From Verrucomicrobiota bacterium (GTDB taxonomy: Bacteria > Verrucomicrobiota > Verrucomicrobiia > Limisphaerales > JACRJZ01): a DNA stretch of 64,000 bases. Below the pieces are notes generated by a model. It saw nothing but the letters and a program-made list of their open reading frames with translations, was not told where the DNA came from and made no database searches. Below, one piece after another: positions 7,815 to 15,959 of the stretch; position 1 is the first letter of the stretch; every line of letters starts with the position of its first letter. The stretch lies in NCBI GenBank assembly GCA_016219875.1, contig JACRJZ010000158.1, positions 1 to 64,000 on the forward strand, written 5' to 3'. The position numbers and the translations under genes were made by a program.

Positions 7815-10352
7815 TCAGAGTCCTCCGAGCAAGGGGTTGATCAGGCTGGCAGTGCCGTCGAGTCCGGCACCGTGCAGCCCGCCCTGGTAGAGGCTGCATG
7901 CTGTGAGTCGCCAAAGGGAACACTCGTCTGGTTTCTCGCCAGGGATTGCTGGGGCGGCGATTTGACCGCTGAACAACTGGGAACGGAGCGCGGCGTTATG
8001 GAGATCAATGTTGAGGAGGTGCGGCTGGATGCTCCGCCATTCGACAGGCGTGAGGAAGCCCTTGGGCAGGGTCTTCTCCAACCACTGAGCCACAGGCGTC
8101 GGATCATCGCTAGACATTGGAATATCAGCATCCGAGCTCTTCGCGGGATCGAAGACTTTGGGCACGATCAGGGGAACGCTGAACGTATCAATGAGGTGGA
8201 AGAGTTCGCTGACCCGCTCGAAATGCAGTTGCCCGCGTTCGCGCTGGATTTCGCAGTCGTCGGGGACGTTGGTCTGGTAGAGGAAACGGAAATAGGTCGT
8301 GAAGGAGTCGGGTTCTTCGGGCTTGGCCAGGCCAAGGCGGCAGAGCAGGCCGGTCTGCTCGGTGGCCGAGGCGTAAACGCCTTTGGGCAGGGTTTCCATC
8401 TGCTCGCCCTTGTCGTCCACAAGTTTGAACACCTGTACCACGCCGCCCTGCTTGCCGAGTTTGCCGTTTCGATTGCAGCGGCCGGCGGCTTGCACGATGG
8501 AATCGTAAGGGCCGTATGCCCGCCAGACTGCGGGGAAGTCAACGTCCACGCCGGCTTCGATGCATTGGGTACTGATGAGCAAGCAGGGTTTCTTGGCGTC
8601 AAGGCGCTGGCGGACTTCGCGCAGGACTTCGAGGCGGTGAGCGGGCGTCATCCACGTGGACAGATGGAACGTCGCATGGAGCAGGTCGCTGTTTTCTTTG
8701 CACGCCTTGCGAAGTGAATCGAAGCAGCGTCGGGCTGCCTTGCGCGTGTTCACGATGGCGAGTGCTTGCTGGTTGGGCGCTTTGAGGAGGGCATCGACGA
8801 GTTGTTCGGGCGTGAGCGCCACGGGGCCGTTGCCGTCTTTCTTCAAGCCGATGATGCAGGTCCGATCCAGTTCTCGGAAGTGCCGCTTGGCATCGTCCTC
8901 CGGAATGATGGGAGAGACGCTCAGTCCCGCGCCGTCGGGGAATGTTTCCGGATCCTTGGCAAGTGCTGGCTGCGTCGCGGTGCAAAGCACGACCGAACAG
9001 CCGTAGGGCCGCTCTGGGCTGGTGAATTCGCCCAGTGCATCGAGGATGGGGCGCAGGAGATGCGGCGGGAGCATTTGTACTTCGTCGAAGACGATCACCG
9101 ACTGGGCGATGTTGTGAAGCTTGCGTGCGTCGGCAGGGCGGCGCGAAAAGAGCGAGTCGAAGAACTGGACGCTGGTGGTGACGACAATCGGCGCGTCCCA
9201 GTTCTCCGCAGCCAAGCGACGGCGGGTTTCGAGCAAGCCGAAGCCGTCGGGGTCGTCCTTCTTGCTTTTCTCACGGTCAGGGAGCGGCGGGTCGGCCGCT
9301 TGTGAATGGTGTTCGAGGACAGTGCGAACGGAGGCCAGCGCCTTCCCGTTCTCGTCAATGTCCCCGAAAAGCCTCTGCAACTTTTCCGCCGTCTGCTGAA
9401 TGATGCTCAGGAATGGAATGACGATGATGACGCGACGGATGGGGTGCCGCCAGGCTTCGGCCGCGTCATCCGTGGGGGTGCTGTCGCACTTGAGCCGCTG
9501 GTTGTGATGCTTGGCGTGAGTCAGCGCGAACAGCAGAGAGGCAAGGGTTTTTCCGCCGCCCGTGGGAACCGTGAGGGTGAACACGCCGCGTTTCTGGTGG
9601 ATTTCTGGCCGACGGCAGAAGTTCGCGACTTCATCCCGAACCGTGAGCACGTTCGGCGCGGTCTGGCTATCACGGGCCTTCTTGCCCTCGGCTTTGATTC
9701 GATCCTCCACCATGTCAAGGAGCGCTGTCGCATTGAACTTTCGCCATTGCCGCTGCTCCGCGCTTTTCTCCTTCCCAAGTTCGTTCCCTTCCGAGTCCAG
9801 GCGGTCGGCGTCCACCAGCGCGCTGAACAGAAAGCGGGTGTAGAAGTCCACGGCGCGCCAGCCTTCGCTGGTGAACGTGGCGTCGAATGGGAGTTGCTGG
9901 AGCCAAGCCGGAAGATGGGGAGGAAGCTCGTCGCGCATGAGCGGCCAAGCATTGCTGCCCCAGTCCTCTTTGACGCGTCGGACTGCTGCCCGAGCTTTAG
10001 CGGAGTAGGCTGACGGTATCTTCTGGAGATCGTGGCGGTCGTGCAGTCCCGCGTGGTGGCCGTTGATGGCGAACGCGACCGGCCAGAACGGTTTGGCGAC
10101 GAAGCCTTCGTCGGGCCTGTCATCCAGCAGCAGCGCCGCGCCGTGGTGAGCGTGCGGCTCCTTCTTCCCTTTGGTGTCGTTAGATTCGATTCGCGTGAGG
10201 AAGTTTTCCTCCGCTTTCCCCAAATCGTGGAGCAAACCGGCCAAGTTCCCTTGCTCGGCTGCGCCGAAGAACGACGCGAATTCGCCTGCCTGTTTGGCGA
10301 CACACTGGAGGTGGGCCACCAACGTCTGGTTCTTGTGTGCGTAGAATTTCAT
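7815..10352 (-). CDS. cas3: CRISPR-associated nuclease-helicase Cas3
   Basis: 845 aa. Cas3 is recruited to Cascade R-loops and degrades target DNA. N-terminal HD nuclease: FYAHKNQTLVAHL with His14, LLHDLGK with His42-Asp43, and a His cluster at 68-70. SF2 helicase: Walker A TVPTGGGKT (261-269), motif II DEVQ (423-426, in place of the more common DEAH/DEVH), TAT motif CTATQP (458-462), and motif VI QAAGRCNRNG (621-630). First gene of the operon. A likely weak ribosome site (AAAG) precedes the ATG. Only 10 bp upstream lies a fragment of another cas5 gene. Confidence 0.97.
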   Translation of the reverse strand: MKFYAHKNQTLVAHLQCVAKQAGEFASFFGAAEQGNLAGLLHDLGKAEENFLTRIESNDTKGKKEPHAHHGAALLLDDRPDEGFVAKPFWPVAFAINGHHAGLHDRHDLQKIPSAYSAKARAAVRRVKEDWGSNAWPLMRDELPPHLPAWLQQLPFDATFTSEGWRAVDFYTRFLFSALVDADRLDSEGNELGKEKSAEQRQWRKFNATALLDMVEDRIKAEGKKARDSQTAPNVLTVRDEVANFCRRPEIHQKRGVFTLTVPTGGGKTLASLLFALTHAKHHNQRLKCDSTPTDDAAEAWRHPIRRVIIVIPFLSIIQQTAEKLQRLFGDIDENGKALASVRTVLEHHSQAADPPLPDREKSKKDDPDGFGLLETRRRLAAENWDAPIVVTTSVQFFDSLFSRRPADARKLHNIAQSVIVFDEVQMLPPHLLRPILDALGEFTSPERPYGCSVVLCTATQPALAKDPETFPDGAGLSVSPIIPEDDAKRHFRELDRTCIIGLKKDGNGPVALTPEQLVDALLKAPNQQALAIVNTRKAARRCFDSLRKACKENSDLLHATFHLSTWMTPAHRLEVLREVRQRLDAKKPCLLISTQCIEAGVDVDFPAVWRAYGPYDSIVQAAGRCNRNGKLGKQGGVVQVFKLVDDKGEQMETLPKGVYASATEQTGLLCRLGLAKPEEPDSFTTYFRFLYQTNVPDDCEIQRERGQLHFERVSELFHLIDTFSVPLIVPKVFDPAKSSDADIPMSSDDPTPVAQWLEKTLPKGFLTPVEWRSIQPHLLNIDLHNAALRSQLFSGQIAAPAIPGEKPDECSLWRLTACSLYQGGLHGAGLDGTASLINPLLGGL

Positions 10353-10362
10353 GGTTCTTTCA

Positions 10363-10485
10363 CTACTTCCTCTTCAGCACGTTGAACGTGGGCGCCACGA
10401 ATGGCACGGGCAAGGAACCGGTAACGGGCCGCGTCCACATCGCGGTGGAGCCGGAGATTTCGAGTTGGATGGAGTAGGGTTTCAT
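10363..10485 (-). pseudogene. N-terminal fragment of a second Cas5
   Basis: A 40-codon frame starting MKPYSIQLEISGS and continuing TAMWTRPVTGS, then PFVAPTFNVLK and a stop. This resembles the first strand and Arg/Pro loop of Cas5 (compare VKGPFACFTRPE and TPSAARGIL in the intact cas5c) but belongs to a clearly different Cas5 lineage. The rest is missing: a stop codon follows directly and then the intact cas3 begins. The ATG overlaps the stop of the cas3-like fragment upstream (ATGA, 10482-10485), the cas3-cas5 arrangement of I-C operons. Homology is judged by eye. Confidence 0.6.
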
Positions 10486-10601
10486 AATCTGGCGGGAAGT
10501 TCTGCCACTGCGCAGAGATGGTCCTTGAGCAACTGCCAGCGGTTCTCGTCTTCCACCCGCTTGCCGTTCGCATCCTCAGCCGTATGCGCGAAGAATCTCA
10601 T
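10482..10601 (-). pseudogene. N-terminal fragment of a second Cas3 HD domain
   Basis: 39 codons: MRFFAHTAEDANGK, then WQLLKDHLCAVAELPARL and a stop. The pattern (F/Y)-A-H-(S/T) followed by W-Q-x-L-x-x-H-L-x-x-V-A-E-L is the start of the Cas3 HD nuclease. The catalytic HD and the helicase are absent. It has a plausible ribosome site (AAGGA about 13 bases upstream). It ends in an ATGA overlap with the cas5 fragment, so an internal deletion seems to have fused the 5' end of an old cas3 to its neighbour while leaving the junction intact. Confidence 0.6.
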
Positions 10602-10753
10602 TTGACCGAGTTTTCCTTCTGAGTTGGCGTGGCTTCTTCGTAGCCGTTTGGACGAGCTCCCGCAAGGACTTCTTTCGTCGTCCGGATTTGCTGTCGCCAC
10701 AAATCCCGCTTCAATTCGGACACCCGCACCAGACAGGCATCGGCCAACTGCAT
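10598..10753 (-). CDS. Small unknown protein upstream of the cas remnants
   Basis: 51 codons, starting MQLADACLVRVSELKRDLW, mostly helical and charged. Its stop overlaps the start of the cas3 HD fragment (ATGA), so it was or is translated as part of that operon. Not recognised. It may be the 3' end of an older gene or a leader peptide. The rest of the space up to the tRNA (10754-10905) shows no gene, only an open minus-strand tail ending at 10769 with no convincing start. Confidence 0.3.
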   Translation of the reverse strand: MQLADACLVRVSELKRDLWRQQIRTTKEVLAGARPNGYEEATPTQKENSVK

Positions 10754-10905
10754 GCTCTGGTTGCGAGATTAGCCCAGAAGGTGGGCCACCGGCCCGGCGT
10801 GTTCCTCCAGACGGAATGGCGCCTCGGTGACTTTTGCGGAATCAAAGAGCACCTTGCCTTTGATCCGCAGTCTGGCAAAGTTGCTGCCGCTGGAAACGAA
10901 TGGGC

Positions 10906-10982
10906 GCGCCCGTAGCTCAGTTGGATAGAGCATCTGCCTTCTAAGCAGGTGGTCCCGCGTTCGAATCGCGGCGGGCGTACCA
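10906..10982 (+). tRNA. tRNA-Arg (anticodon TCT)
   Basis: 77 nt with encoded CCA. Acceptor GCGCCCG pairs with CGGGCGT (one G-T). The anticodon arm is TCTGC-CTTCTAA-GCAGG, which places TCT at 34-36. The T arm is CCGCG-TTCGAAT-CGCGG. It decodes AGA, a rare codon in this GC-rich DNA. Confidence 0.97.
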
Positions 10983-11006
10983 ATTTGTCCGCCACGGCCA
11001 CACGCC

Positions 11007-11894
11007 ATGCTGTCACTTGAAAACCTCTCCGCGCTGCTGTCGCAGCACCGCGCCGCCGCCCGAGCCCGCGTGCGGGAATTCAGCATCGGCGGACGCGCGT
11101 TCGCCTTCAACACGCGGCCCGCCATCATGGGCGTGATCAATCTCTCGCCGGACTCGTGGTATCGCGAGAGCGTGTGCCTGGAAGCGGAGAGCGCGGTCCG
11201 GCGGGGGCTGGTCTTGCAGGCGCAAGGCGCCGACCTCGTGGACGTGGGCGCAGAATCCACGCTGGCCCACGCGGCGCGCGCCGACGAGGCCCTTCAGCAA
11301 TCCAGGCTCCTGCCGGTGGTGAAGGCATTGCGCCAAGCGGGTGTGCTGGTGTCGGTGGAAACCTACTCGCTCCCGGTCGCGCTCGCGGCGCTGGAGGCCG
11401 GGGCGAACGTGCTCAACTTGACCGGGACCGAAGGCACGCAGGAAATGTATCGCCTGGTGGCCGACCACGGCGCCGCGGTGATCCTCTGCTACGTGCAGGG
11501 CGCCAATGTCCGCGAGGTGGGGGACTTCCAGTGGTCCGCGGACTCGGTGGCGCTGATGGAGGAATACTTCACCCGGCAGGTGGAACTGGCCACGGGTGCC
11601 GGCGTGGAGCGCCTTTTCCTCGATCCGGGATTGGGCTTCTACTACCGCAATCTCCAGGACAGCGCGGTGCGCGTTCGGCACCAGATGGAAATTTTCCTGA
11701 ACGCATTTCGCCTGCGCACGCTGGGCTGGCCGGTCTGCCATGCGCTGCCCCATGCCTTCGAGTACTTCGGCGAGGAGGTCCGCTGCGCAGAGCCGTTCTT
11801 CTGCGTCCTGGCCGCGCTGGGGAAGACCGATCTGTTCCGCACCCATGAAGTCCCGCGCATCAAGGCGGTGCTGGATACGATGGCCGTGTATTGA
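11007..11894 (+). CDS. Dihydropteroate synthase-like pterin-binding protein
   Basis: 295 aa TIM barrel of the DHPS family, which joins pterin and p-aminobenzoate in folate synthesis. Seen: IMGVINLSPDSWY (classical INxTPDSF loop), DVGAEST, SVETYSLPVALAALEAGANVLN (classical SxDTxxxxVAxxAL..GA..IND) and LDPGLGFYYRN. Odd points: the STRPG loop that binds PABA is replaced by STLAHAARAD, and the SxDTxK Asp is Glu. It may therefore be a paralogue with another pterin-type substrate rather than the cell's FolP. It starts 25 bp after the tRNA and stands alone on the plus strand. Confidence 0.8.
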   Translation: MLSLENLSALLSQHRAAARARVREFSIGGRAFAFNTRPAIMGVINLSPDSWYRESVCLEAESAVRRGLVLQAQGADLVDVGAESTLAHAARADEALQQSRLLPVVKALRQAGVLVSVETYSLPVALAALEAGANVLNLTGTEGTQEMYRLVADHGAAVILCYVQGANVREVGDFQWSADSVALMEEYFTRQVELATGAGVERLFLDPGLGFYYRNLQDSAVRVRHQMEIFLNAFRLRTLGWPVCHALPHAFEYFGEEVRCAEPFFCVLAALGKTDLFRTHEVPRIKAVLDTMAVY

Positions 11895-11920
11895 GAGGAA
11901 GGACGGGGAAGGCTGGGCGC

Positions 11921-12424
11921 TCACGCCATCAGGGTCATCTGTTTCGGCGTGAGCAGCCATTCCAGGGTGGCGCGCTGGGGCGGCTTGACCGAGCCAAGTG
12001 AGAGCTTGCACAGGCCGCCTTTCTTGAGGTCGGTTTCGATTGCGGAACTCCCGCTCAGCAAGACGGAGATCAAGCTGCTGAGATGCGGTTCGTGGCCCAC
12101 GAGCAAGAGATCTTTCGGCGCGGGCCGGAGATGAGCGAGACTCGCCAGGGTGTCTTTCGGGTGTGCCGACGCGCCGAGTTCATCCGCCAGGCGGACCCGC
12201 TTGTGAGCGTTCAGTTCAGCGGCGACAATCTCCGCCGTCTGTTGCGCACGAACGTACGGGCTGGACAAAATCAGATCGAACGACAAGTCCATCGCCTTGA
12301 TCGCGCGGGCGATCTTCCGCATGCGCTTGACGCCCTTGGCGGTGAGCGGGCGCCGGGCGTCCGTGCGCAGATTGGCGGCGGTGCGGGCTTCCGCAAGGCC
12401 GTGCCGAAGGAAGTAGAGGTTCAT
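11921..12424 (-). CDS. sixA: SixA-type histidine phosphatase
   Basis: 167 aa. Short histidine phosphatase with LYFLRHGLAE (catalytic RHG, His8) and a second His in LLVGHEPHLSSL. SixA removes phosphate from phosphohistidine proteins; here the partner is unknown. The start at 12424 overlaps the stop of the CHAD gene as ATGA (12421-12424). Third gene of a tightly coupled ppk1-CHAD-sixA operon, so a link to polyphosphate control is likely. Confidence 0.9.
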   Translation of the reverse strand: MNLYFLRHGLAEARTAANLRTDARRPLTAKGVKRMRKIARAIKAMDLSFDLILSSPYVRAQQTAEIVAAELNAHKRVRLADELGASAHPKDTLASLAHLRPAPKDLLLVGHEPHLSSLISVLLSGSSAIETDLKKGGLCKLSLGSVKPPQRATLEWLLTPKQMTLMA

Positions 12425-13314
12425 GTAGGATCCTTTCCAGTGGGGGGAAGGCGGCGCCAGAAGTCGTAAAGCCGATCCGCGTTCACCAGGCAGGCACGGA
12501 CCGCGGCCTTGCTCTCCCGCTCGAATTCCTGTTTCAGCGAATTCACAGCCGCCACGGGGTCCTGGCGTTTCTCCGCGAAGCGTTCGAGCCGCTCTCGGGC
12601 CACCTCCACGTCTTGCACGTCGCCCATCATCGTTTGGTAAGCCTGCATCGCACGCAACCACTCCTCGTGCTCGCCGGGCAGCAGCGTGGCCAGGGCCTCG
12701 ACCATGTAGCGGAAGCGTTTGAAGGCGATCCGGGTCCGGTGGATGGTCTGCGGGCGGGAGGCGGAGATTTCCTGGCGATAGCGTGACACGGCGGCGAAGG
12801 CCCGATCCACGGCGGCGATCACGGCGGCAAAGTCGTGCCTCGCTTCGCCCTGCTTGCGGCGCCGGCGCAGGTCGTCCTCGAGCTCGTTCAGCCAGCGCTC
12901 GAGCCGCTTGGTCTTGATCCGCTGCACCTCGCGCGCGGCTGCGGCGGCGCATTTCTTCTCCCGCTTGCGCAGGTAATCCTGAAACCGGCGGGCCTCGGCG
13001 AACCGCTGGCAGAGCGGCGCCACGCGCAACAGATGCACTTGCGTGTCCCGCAACGTGTCGAACGTGTCCAGATGGGCCTTCACCGCGCGACTGGCCCTCC
13101 GCACGCGGCCGGCTTTGTCGAAGACCGCGATCAACCCCAGCACCGACAGGAGCCGGCGCGCTTCGACGCGGAAATCATGCACCGCTTCCTCGGTGAATTT
13201 CTCCTGGCACTTTTTGAGCCGCTTGCGGTAGCGCTTCCATTGCCGCCGCAGCGAACCGATCAGGTGCCGGTGCAGCCGGGCTTCGGGACGGGTTTGGACG
13301 CGAGGCCGGCTCAT
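12421..13314 (-). CDS. CHAD domain protein
   Basis: 297 aa, all-helical, very basic. CHAD domains are conserved-histidine bundles that bind polyphosphate. The characteristic segments AVHDFRVEARRLLSVLGLI, LRDTQVHLLRV and IHRTRIAFKRFRYMVEAL are present, giving two half-repeats with His-x-x-Arg-(I/V)-x-x-(K/R)-(K/R). It overlaps ppk1 upstream and sixA downstream by 4 nt each, so all three are translationally coupled. It probably binds the polymer made by the neighbouring kinase. Confidence 0.93.
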   Translation of the reverse strand: MSRPRVQTRPEARLHRHLIGSLRRQWKRYRKRLKKCQEKFTEEAVHDFRVEARRLLSVLGLIAVFDKAGRVRRASRAVKAHLDTFDTLRDTQVHLLRVAPLCQRFAEARRFQDYLRKREKKCAAAAAREVQRIKTKRLERWLNELEDDLRRRRKQGEARHDFAAVIAAVDRAFAAVSRYRQEISASRPQTIHRTRIAFKRFRYMVEALATLLPGEHEEWLRAMQAYQTMMGDVQDVEVARERLERFAEKRQDPVAAVNSLKQEFERESKAAVRACLVNADRLYDFWRRLPPTGKDPT

Positions 13315-15476
13315 GGCCGTGAGCGGCGCGGCGCGTGCGGACTGGCCGCGAGCTTGACTCGCGGATACCGTCGCGCCGGAACTTTCTGGCGGCCCGGACT
13401 CTCGCCGTCGGTCTGGGCCAGGGCCATGAAATCAAACTGGCTTCGCCGGACGGGGCCGGACGGGGGAGCGCCGTTCAAGGCATAAGTCCCGTCGCGCTGG
13501 AGCAATCTCGCCTTGGCCGTGTCCGCCAGACTGACCGCGAGCACTTCCTGGATGAGGCGGTCGCGGAGGTTTCCGTCTTCTACGGGAAACACGGTTTCGA
13601 TGCGTTTGAAGAAATTGCGCGGCATCCAGTCCGCGCTGCTCAGATAAACCTCCGGCTGGCAGGCGTTCTCGAAATAGAACACCCGGCTGTGCTCCAGAAA
13701 GCGGTCCACGATGCTGCGCACGGTGATGTTCTCACTCACGCCCTTGAGGCTGGGGCGCAGGCAGCAGATGCCCCGCACGATGAGGTCGATCTTGACTCCC
13801 GCCTGGGACGCGCGGTAGAGCGCCTGGATGGCGCGTTCGTCCACCAGCGAATTCATCTTGGCGATGATCCGCGCGGGCAAGCCTTGGCGGGCGTGGTCGG
13901 TTTCGCGCTCGATGAGCCGCAGCAGCCGCTCGTGCAGGTCGAACGGCGCGAGCAACACCTTGTGCAGCGGTTGGAACTGGCAGATGCCGGTCAGCAGATT
14001 GAACAGGGCGGTAGCGTCCTCGCCGAAGTCTTCCCGGCACGTCAGCAAGCCGAGGTCGGTGTAGAGCCGGGCCGTGGTGGGATTGTAGTTGCCGGTGGCC
14101 AGATGGACGTAGCGGCGGATGACGTGGCCCTCGCGCCGCACGACGAGCAAGACCTTGGCGTGAATCTTGTAGCCGACCAAGCCGTACACCACGTGGACGC
14201 CGGCTTCTTCCAGCTTGTGCGACCACTCAATGTTGTTGGCCTCGTCGAAGCGGGCGCGCAGTTCCACGATGGCCGTGACTTGCTTGCCGTTGCGTACCGC
14301 GTTCATGAGCGCGCCCACGATGCGCGGGTCGCCGCCGGTGCGATAGAGCGTTTGCTTGATCGCCAGCACGTCCGGGTCTTCGGCCGCCTGTTCCAGAAAC
14401 CGGACGACGCTGTTGAAGCTTTCGTAGGGGTGGTGCAGGAGAAGGTCGCGCTTGCGGATGGCGGCGAACAGATCGTCCTCCTCCGCCAGCGTCCGCGCCA
14501 CCGGAGCCACGAACGGCGGGTCGCGCAATTCCGGCGAGTGATCGCCCTGGTAAATCTCCATCAGGCTCGACGGATTCAGCGGGCCGTCGATGAGGTACAG
14601 GTCGTCCTCGGCGAGCTTGAGCGTGCGCAGGAGCGCAGTGCGGATTTCGTAGGGACAGTCGTGATCGATTTCCAGGCGCACGGCGTCCCCTTTGCGACGG
14701 TTGTGCAACTCCTGTTCCACCGCTTTGAGGAGGTTTGCGATCTCTTCTTCGTCGATGTAAAGCTCGCTGTTGCGCGTGACGCGGAAGTGCCAGAACCCGC
14801 GGGGCGTCGTGCCGGGAAAGAGGTCACTGAGGAAAAAGCCGATCAGCCGGCCCAGATGCACGAACACCATCTCGCCTCCGCTCCGGGGCAACTTCACCAA
14901 GTGCGACAAGACGCGCGGCACTTGCACCACGGCCAGGTGCCGGAGCGGTCGTCCGGCCTCCACCTTGTCCAACTCCACGATGATGTTGAGCGACTTGTTG
15001 AGGAGTTGCGGGAAGGGATGGGCCGGGTCGATGGCCAGCGGCGTGAGGACGGGCCGGACCTGGTTGCGGTAATACTCCTCCAGCCATTCGTGATCGGCGG
15101 GGCGGAGGTCTTTCAAGGCCAGCACGCGCAAGCCGTGATCGGCCAGGGCGGGCACCAGTTCGCGCCGCCAGCAGGTGTATTGCTGTTTCACCAAGCGGCG
15201 GACGCGCTTGACGACGTCCTGAAAGGTCTCTGTGGCGGTGCGCCCATCGGCGCTGCGCTCGACGACCCCGCTTTCCATCTGTTGCTTGAGGCCGGCGACG
15301 CGGACCTCGAAGAACTCATCAAGATTCGAACTGACGATGCAGAAGAACTTCAGCCGCTCGAGCAGGGGATTGCGCGCCTCCAGGGCTTCGTCGAGCACGC
15401 GCTGATTGAACTCGAGCCAACTCAGTTCCCGATTCAGAAGGTGTTCGGGTTTTGGTGGCTGGCTGAGCGTGTTCAT
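13311..15476 (-). CDS. ppk1: Polyphosphate kinase 1
   Basis: 721 aa. Makes polyphosphate from ATP. Seen: the N-domain start LLNRELSWLEFNQRVLDEA and FFCIVSSNLDEFFEVRVAGL, the head domain, and the PLD-like catalytic parts KIHAKVLLVVRR (autophosphorylated His region) and YVHLATGNYNPTTARLYTDLG. A second catalytic segment is IVRGICCLRPSLKGVSENI. The start at 15476 (MNTLSQPP) fits the family; an in-frame extension to 15668 would reach into repeat-like intergenic DNA. The C-terminal tail after about residue 690 is low complexity. First gene of ppk1-CHAD-sixA. Confidence 0.97.
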   Translation of the reverse strand: MNTLSQPPKPEHLLNRELSWLEFNQRVLDEALEARNPLLERLKFFCIVSSNLDEFFEVRVAGLKQQMESGVVERSADGRTATETFQDVVKRVRRLVKQQYTCWRRELVPALADHGLRVLALKDLRPADHEWLEEYYRNQVRPVLTPLAIDPAHPFPQLLNKSLNIIVELDKVEAGRPLRHLAVVQVPRVLSHLVKLPRSGGEMVFVHLGRLIGFFLSDLFPGTTPRGFWHFRVTRNSELYIDEEEIANLLKAVEQELHNRRKGDAVRLEIDHDCPYEIRTALLRTLKLAEDDLYLIDGPLNPSSLMEIYQGDHSPELRDPPFVAPVARTLAEEDDLFAAIRKRDLLLHHPYESFNSVVRFLEQAAEDPDVLAIKQTLYRTGGDPRIVGALMNAVRNGKQVTAIVELRARFDEANNIEWSHKLEEAGVHVVYGLVGYKIHAKVLLVVRREGHVIRRYVHLATGNYNPTTARLYTDLGLLTCREDFGEDATALFNLLTGICQFQPLHKVLLAPFDLHERLLRLIERETDHARQGLPARIIAKMNSLVDERAIQALYRASQAGVKIDLIVRGICCLRPSLKGVSENITVRSIVDRFLEHSRVFYFENACQPEVYLSSADWMPRNFFKRIETVFPVEDGNLRDRLIQEVLAVSLADTAKARLLQRDGTYALNGAPPSGPVRRSQFDFMALAQTDGESPGRQKVPARRYPRVKLAASPHAPRRSRP

Positions 15477-15688
15477 TTCGTCAACGCCGGAAGCTAAAGG
15501 GACGGGGAGGGGATGGAAAGTCACAATGTTGTAACAGCGGAGGCGGACAGGAAGGCCTCCAGTTCCCTGAGCGCAGGTTCTCGTTGCGCAAGGTCGGGCA
15601 CGTCGTTCCACGCGCGCCTGACCTGCCTGGGAATGCCGAACAGGAGGCATCTTCGGCGGAGCAGGCATCGCCTGAGAGGGGGAACTCG
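15477..15688. other. Intergenic region upstream of ppk1
   Basis: No gene supported. An imperfect dyad at 15520-15535 (GTCACAAT then GTTGTAAC) lies about 45 bp upstream of the ppk1 start and could be a regulator site; it does not look like a Pho box. Short open frames here are low-complexity and share no family features. Confidence 0.4.
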
Positions 15689-15718
15689 GAAGAGCACACT
15701 TTTAAAAGTGTGCTCTTC
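15689..15718. repeat. 30-bp perfect palindrome
   Basis: Half-site GAAGAGCACACTTTT followed at once by its exact reverse complement, with no loop. It is much more AT-rich at the centre than its surroundings. It lies between the divergent-facing ends of ppk1 and the unlabelled space before the TIM-barrel gene. It could be a dimeric regulator site, a cruciform, or the scar of an excised element. No second copy was seen in the window. Confidence 0.75.
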
Positions 15719-15818
15719 TCGGTCAACGGTCTTCAACACCAGTCGTTGGACGTGTTCGGGCGCTGCTGCTGGGGCTTCGCCCAAGGCCGCACTCCGCAAA
15801 ATGAGAATCGCGGCCGCC

Positions 15819-15959
15819 TAACCCTACAGCCAGGCTGATTCAAGAAGGAGCGCGGGCAGCCTGCCCGCGTGTTTCTCGCTCCCATTCTTGATGGAACGCG
15901 CGGGCAGGCTGCCCGCGCCCCTGTCCGCGTGTTTCTTGAATCAGGCTTAACCCTACAGC
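15819..15959. mobile_element. MITE-like insertion flanked by 12-bp direct repeats
   Basis: A 117-bp insert (15831-15947) lies between two copies of TAACCCTACAGC (15819-15830 and 15948-15959). Its ends are 12-bp inverted repeats: CTGATTCAAGAA (15835-15846) and TTCTTGAATCAG (15933-15944). Inside are two self-complementary cores of the type CGGGCAGCCTGCCCG. No coding capacity. The right direct repeat includes the stop codon of the TIM-barrel gene (15953-15955), so the insertion duplicated the very 3' end of that gene. Non-autonomous element; the mobilising enzyme is not in the window. Confidence 0.7.

Noticed and set aside
1..10352. A missing cas6
   Set aside because: Not a defect: in type I-C, Cas5c processes the pre-crRNA, and all expected I-C genes are present.
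10906..10982. tRNA-Arg as an attachment site for a CRISPR island
   Set aside because: The cas genes lie on the 5' side of the tRNA; there is no integrase and no direct repeat of the tRNA 3' end in the window.
13335..15497. A 720-codon open frame on the plus strand opposite ppk1
   Set aside because: Antisense to a clear Ppk1 with all family motifs; its translation is His/Glu/Val-rich and has no domain pattern. GC-rich coding DNA often leaves the opposite strand open.
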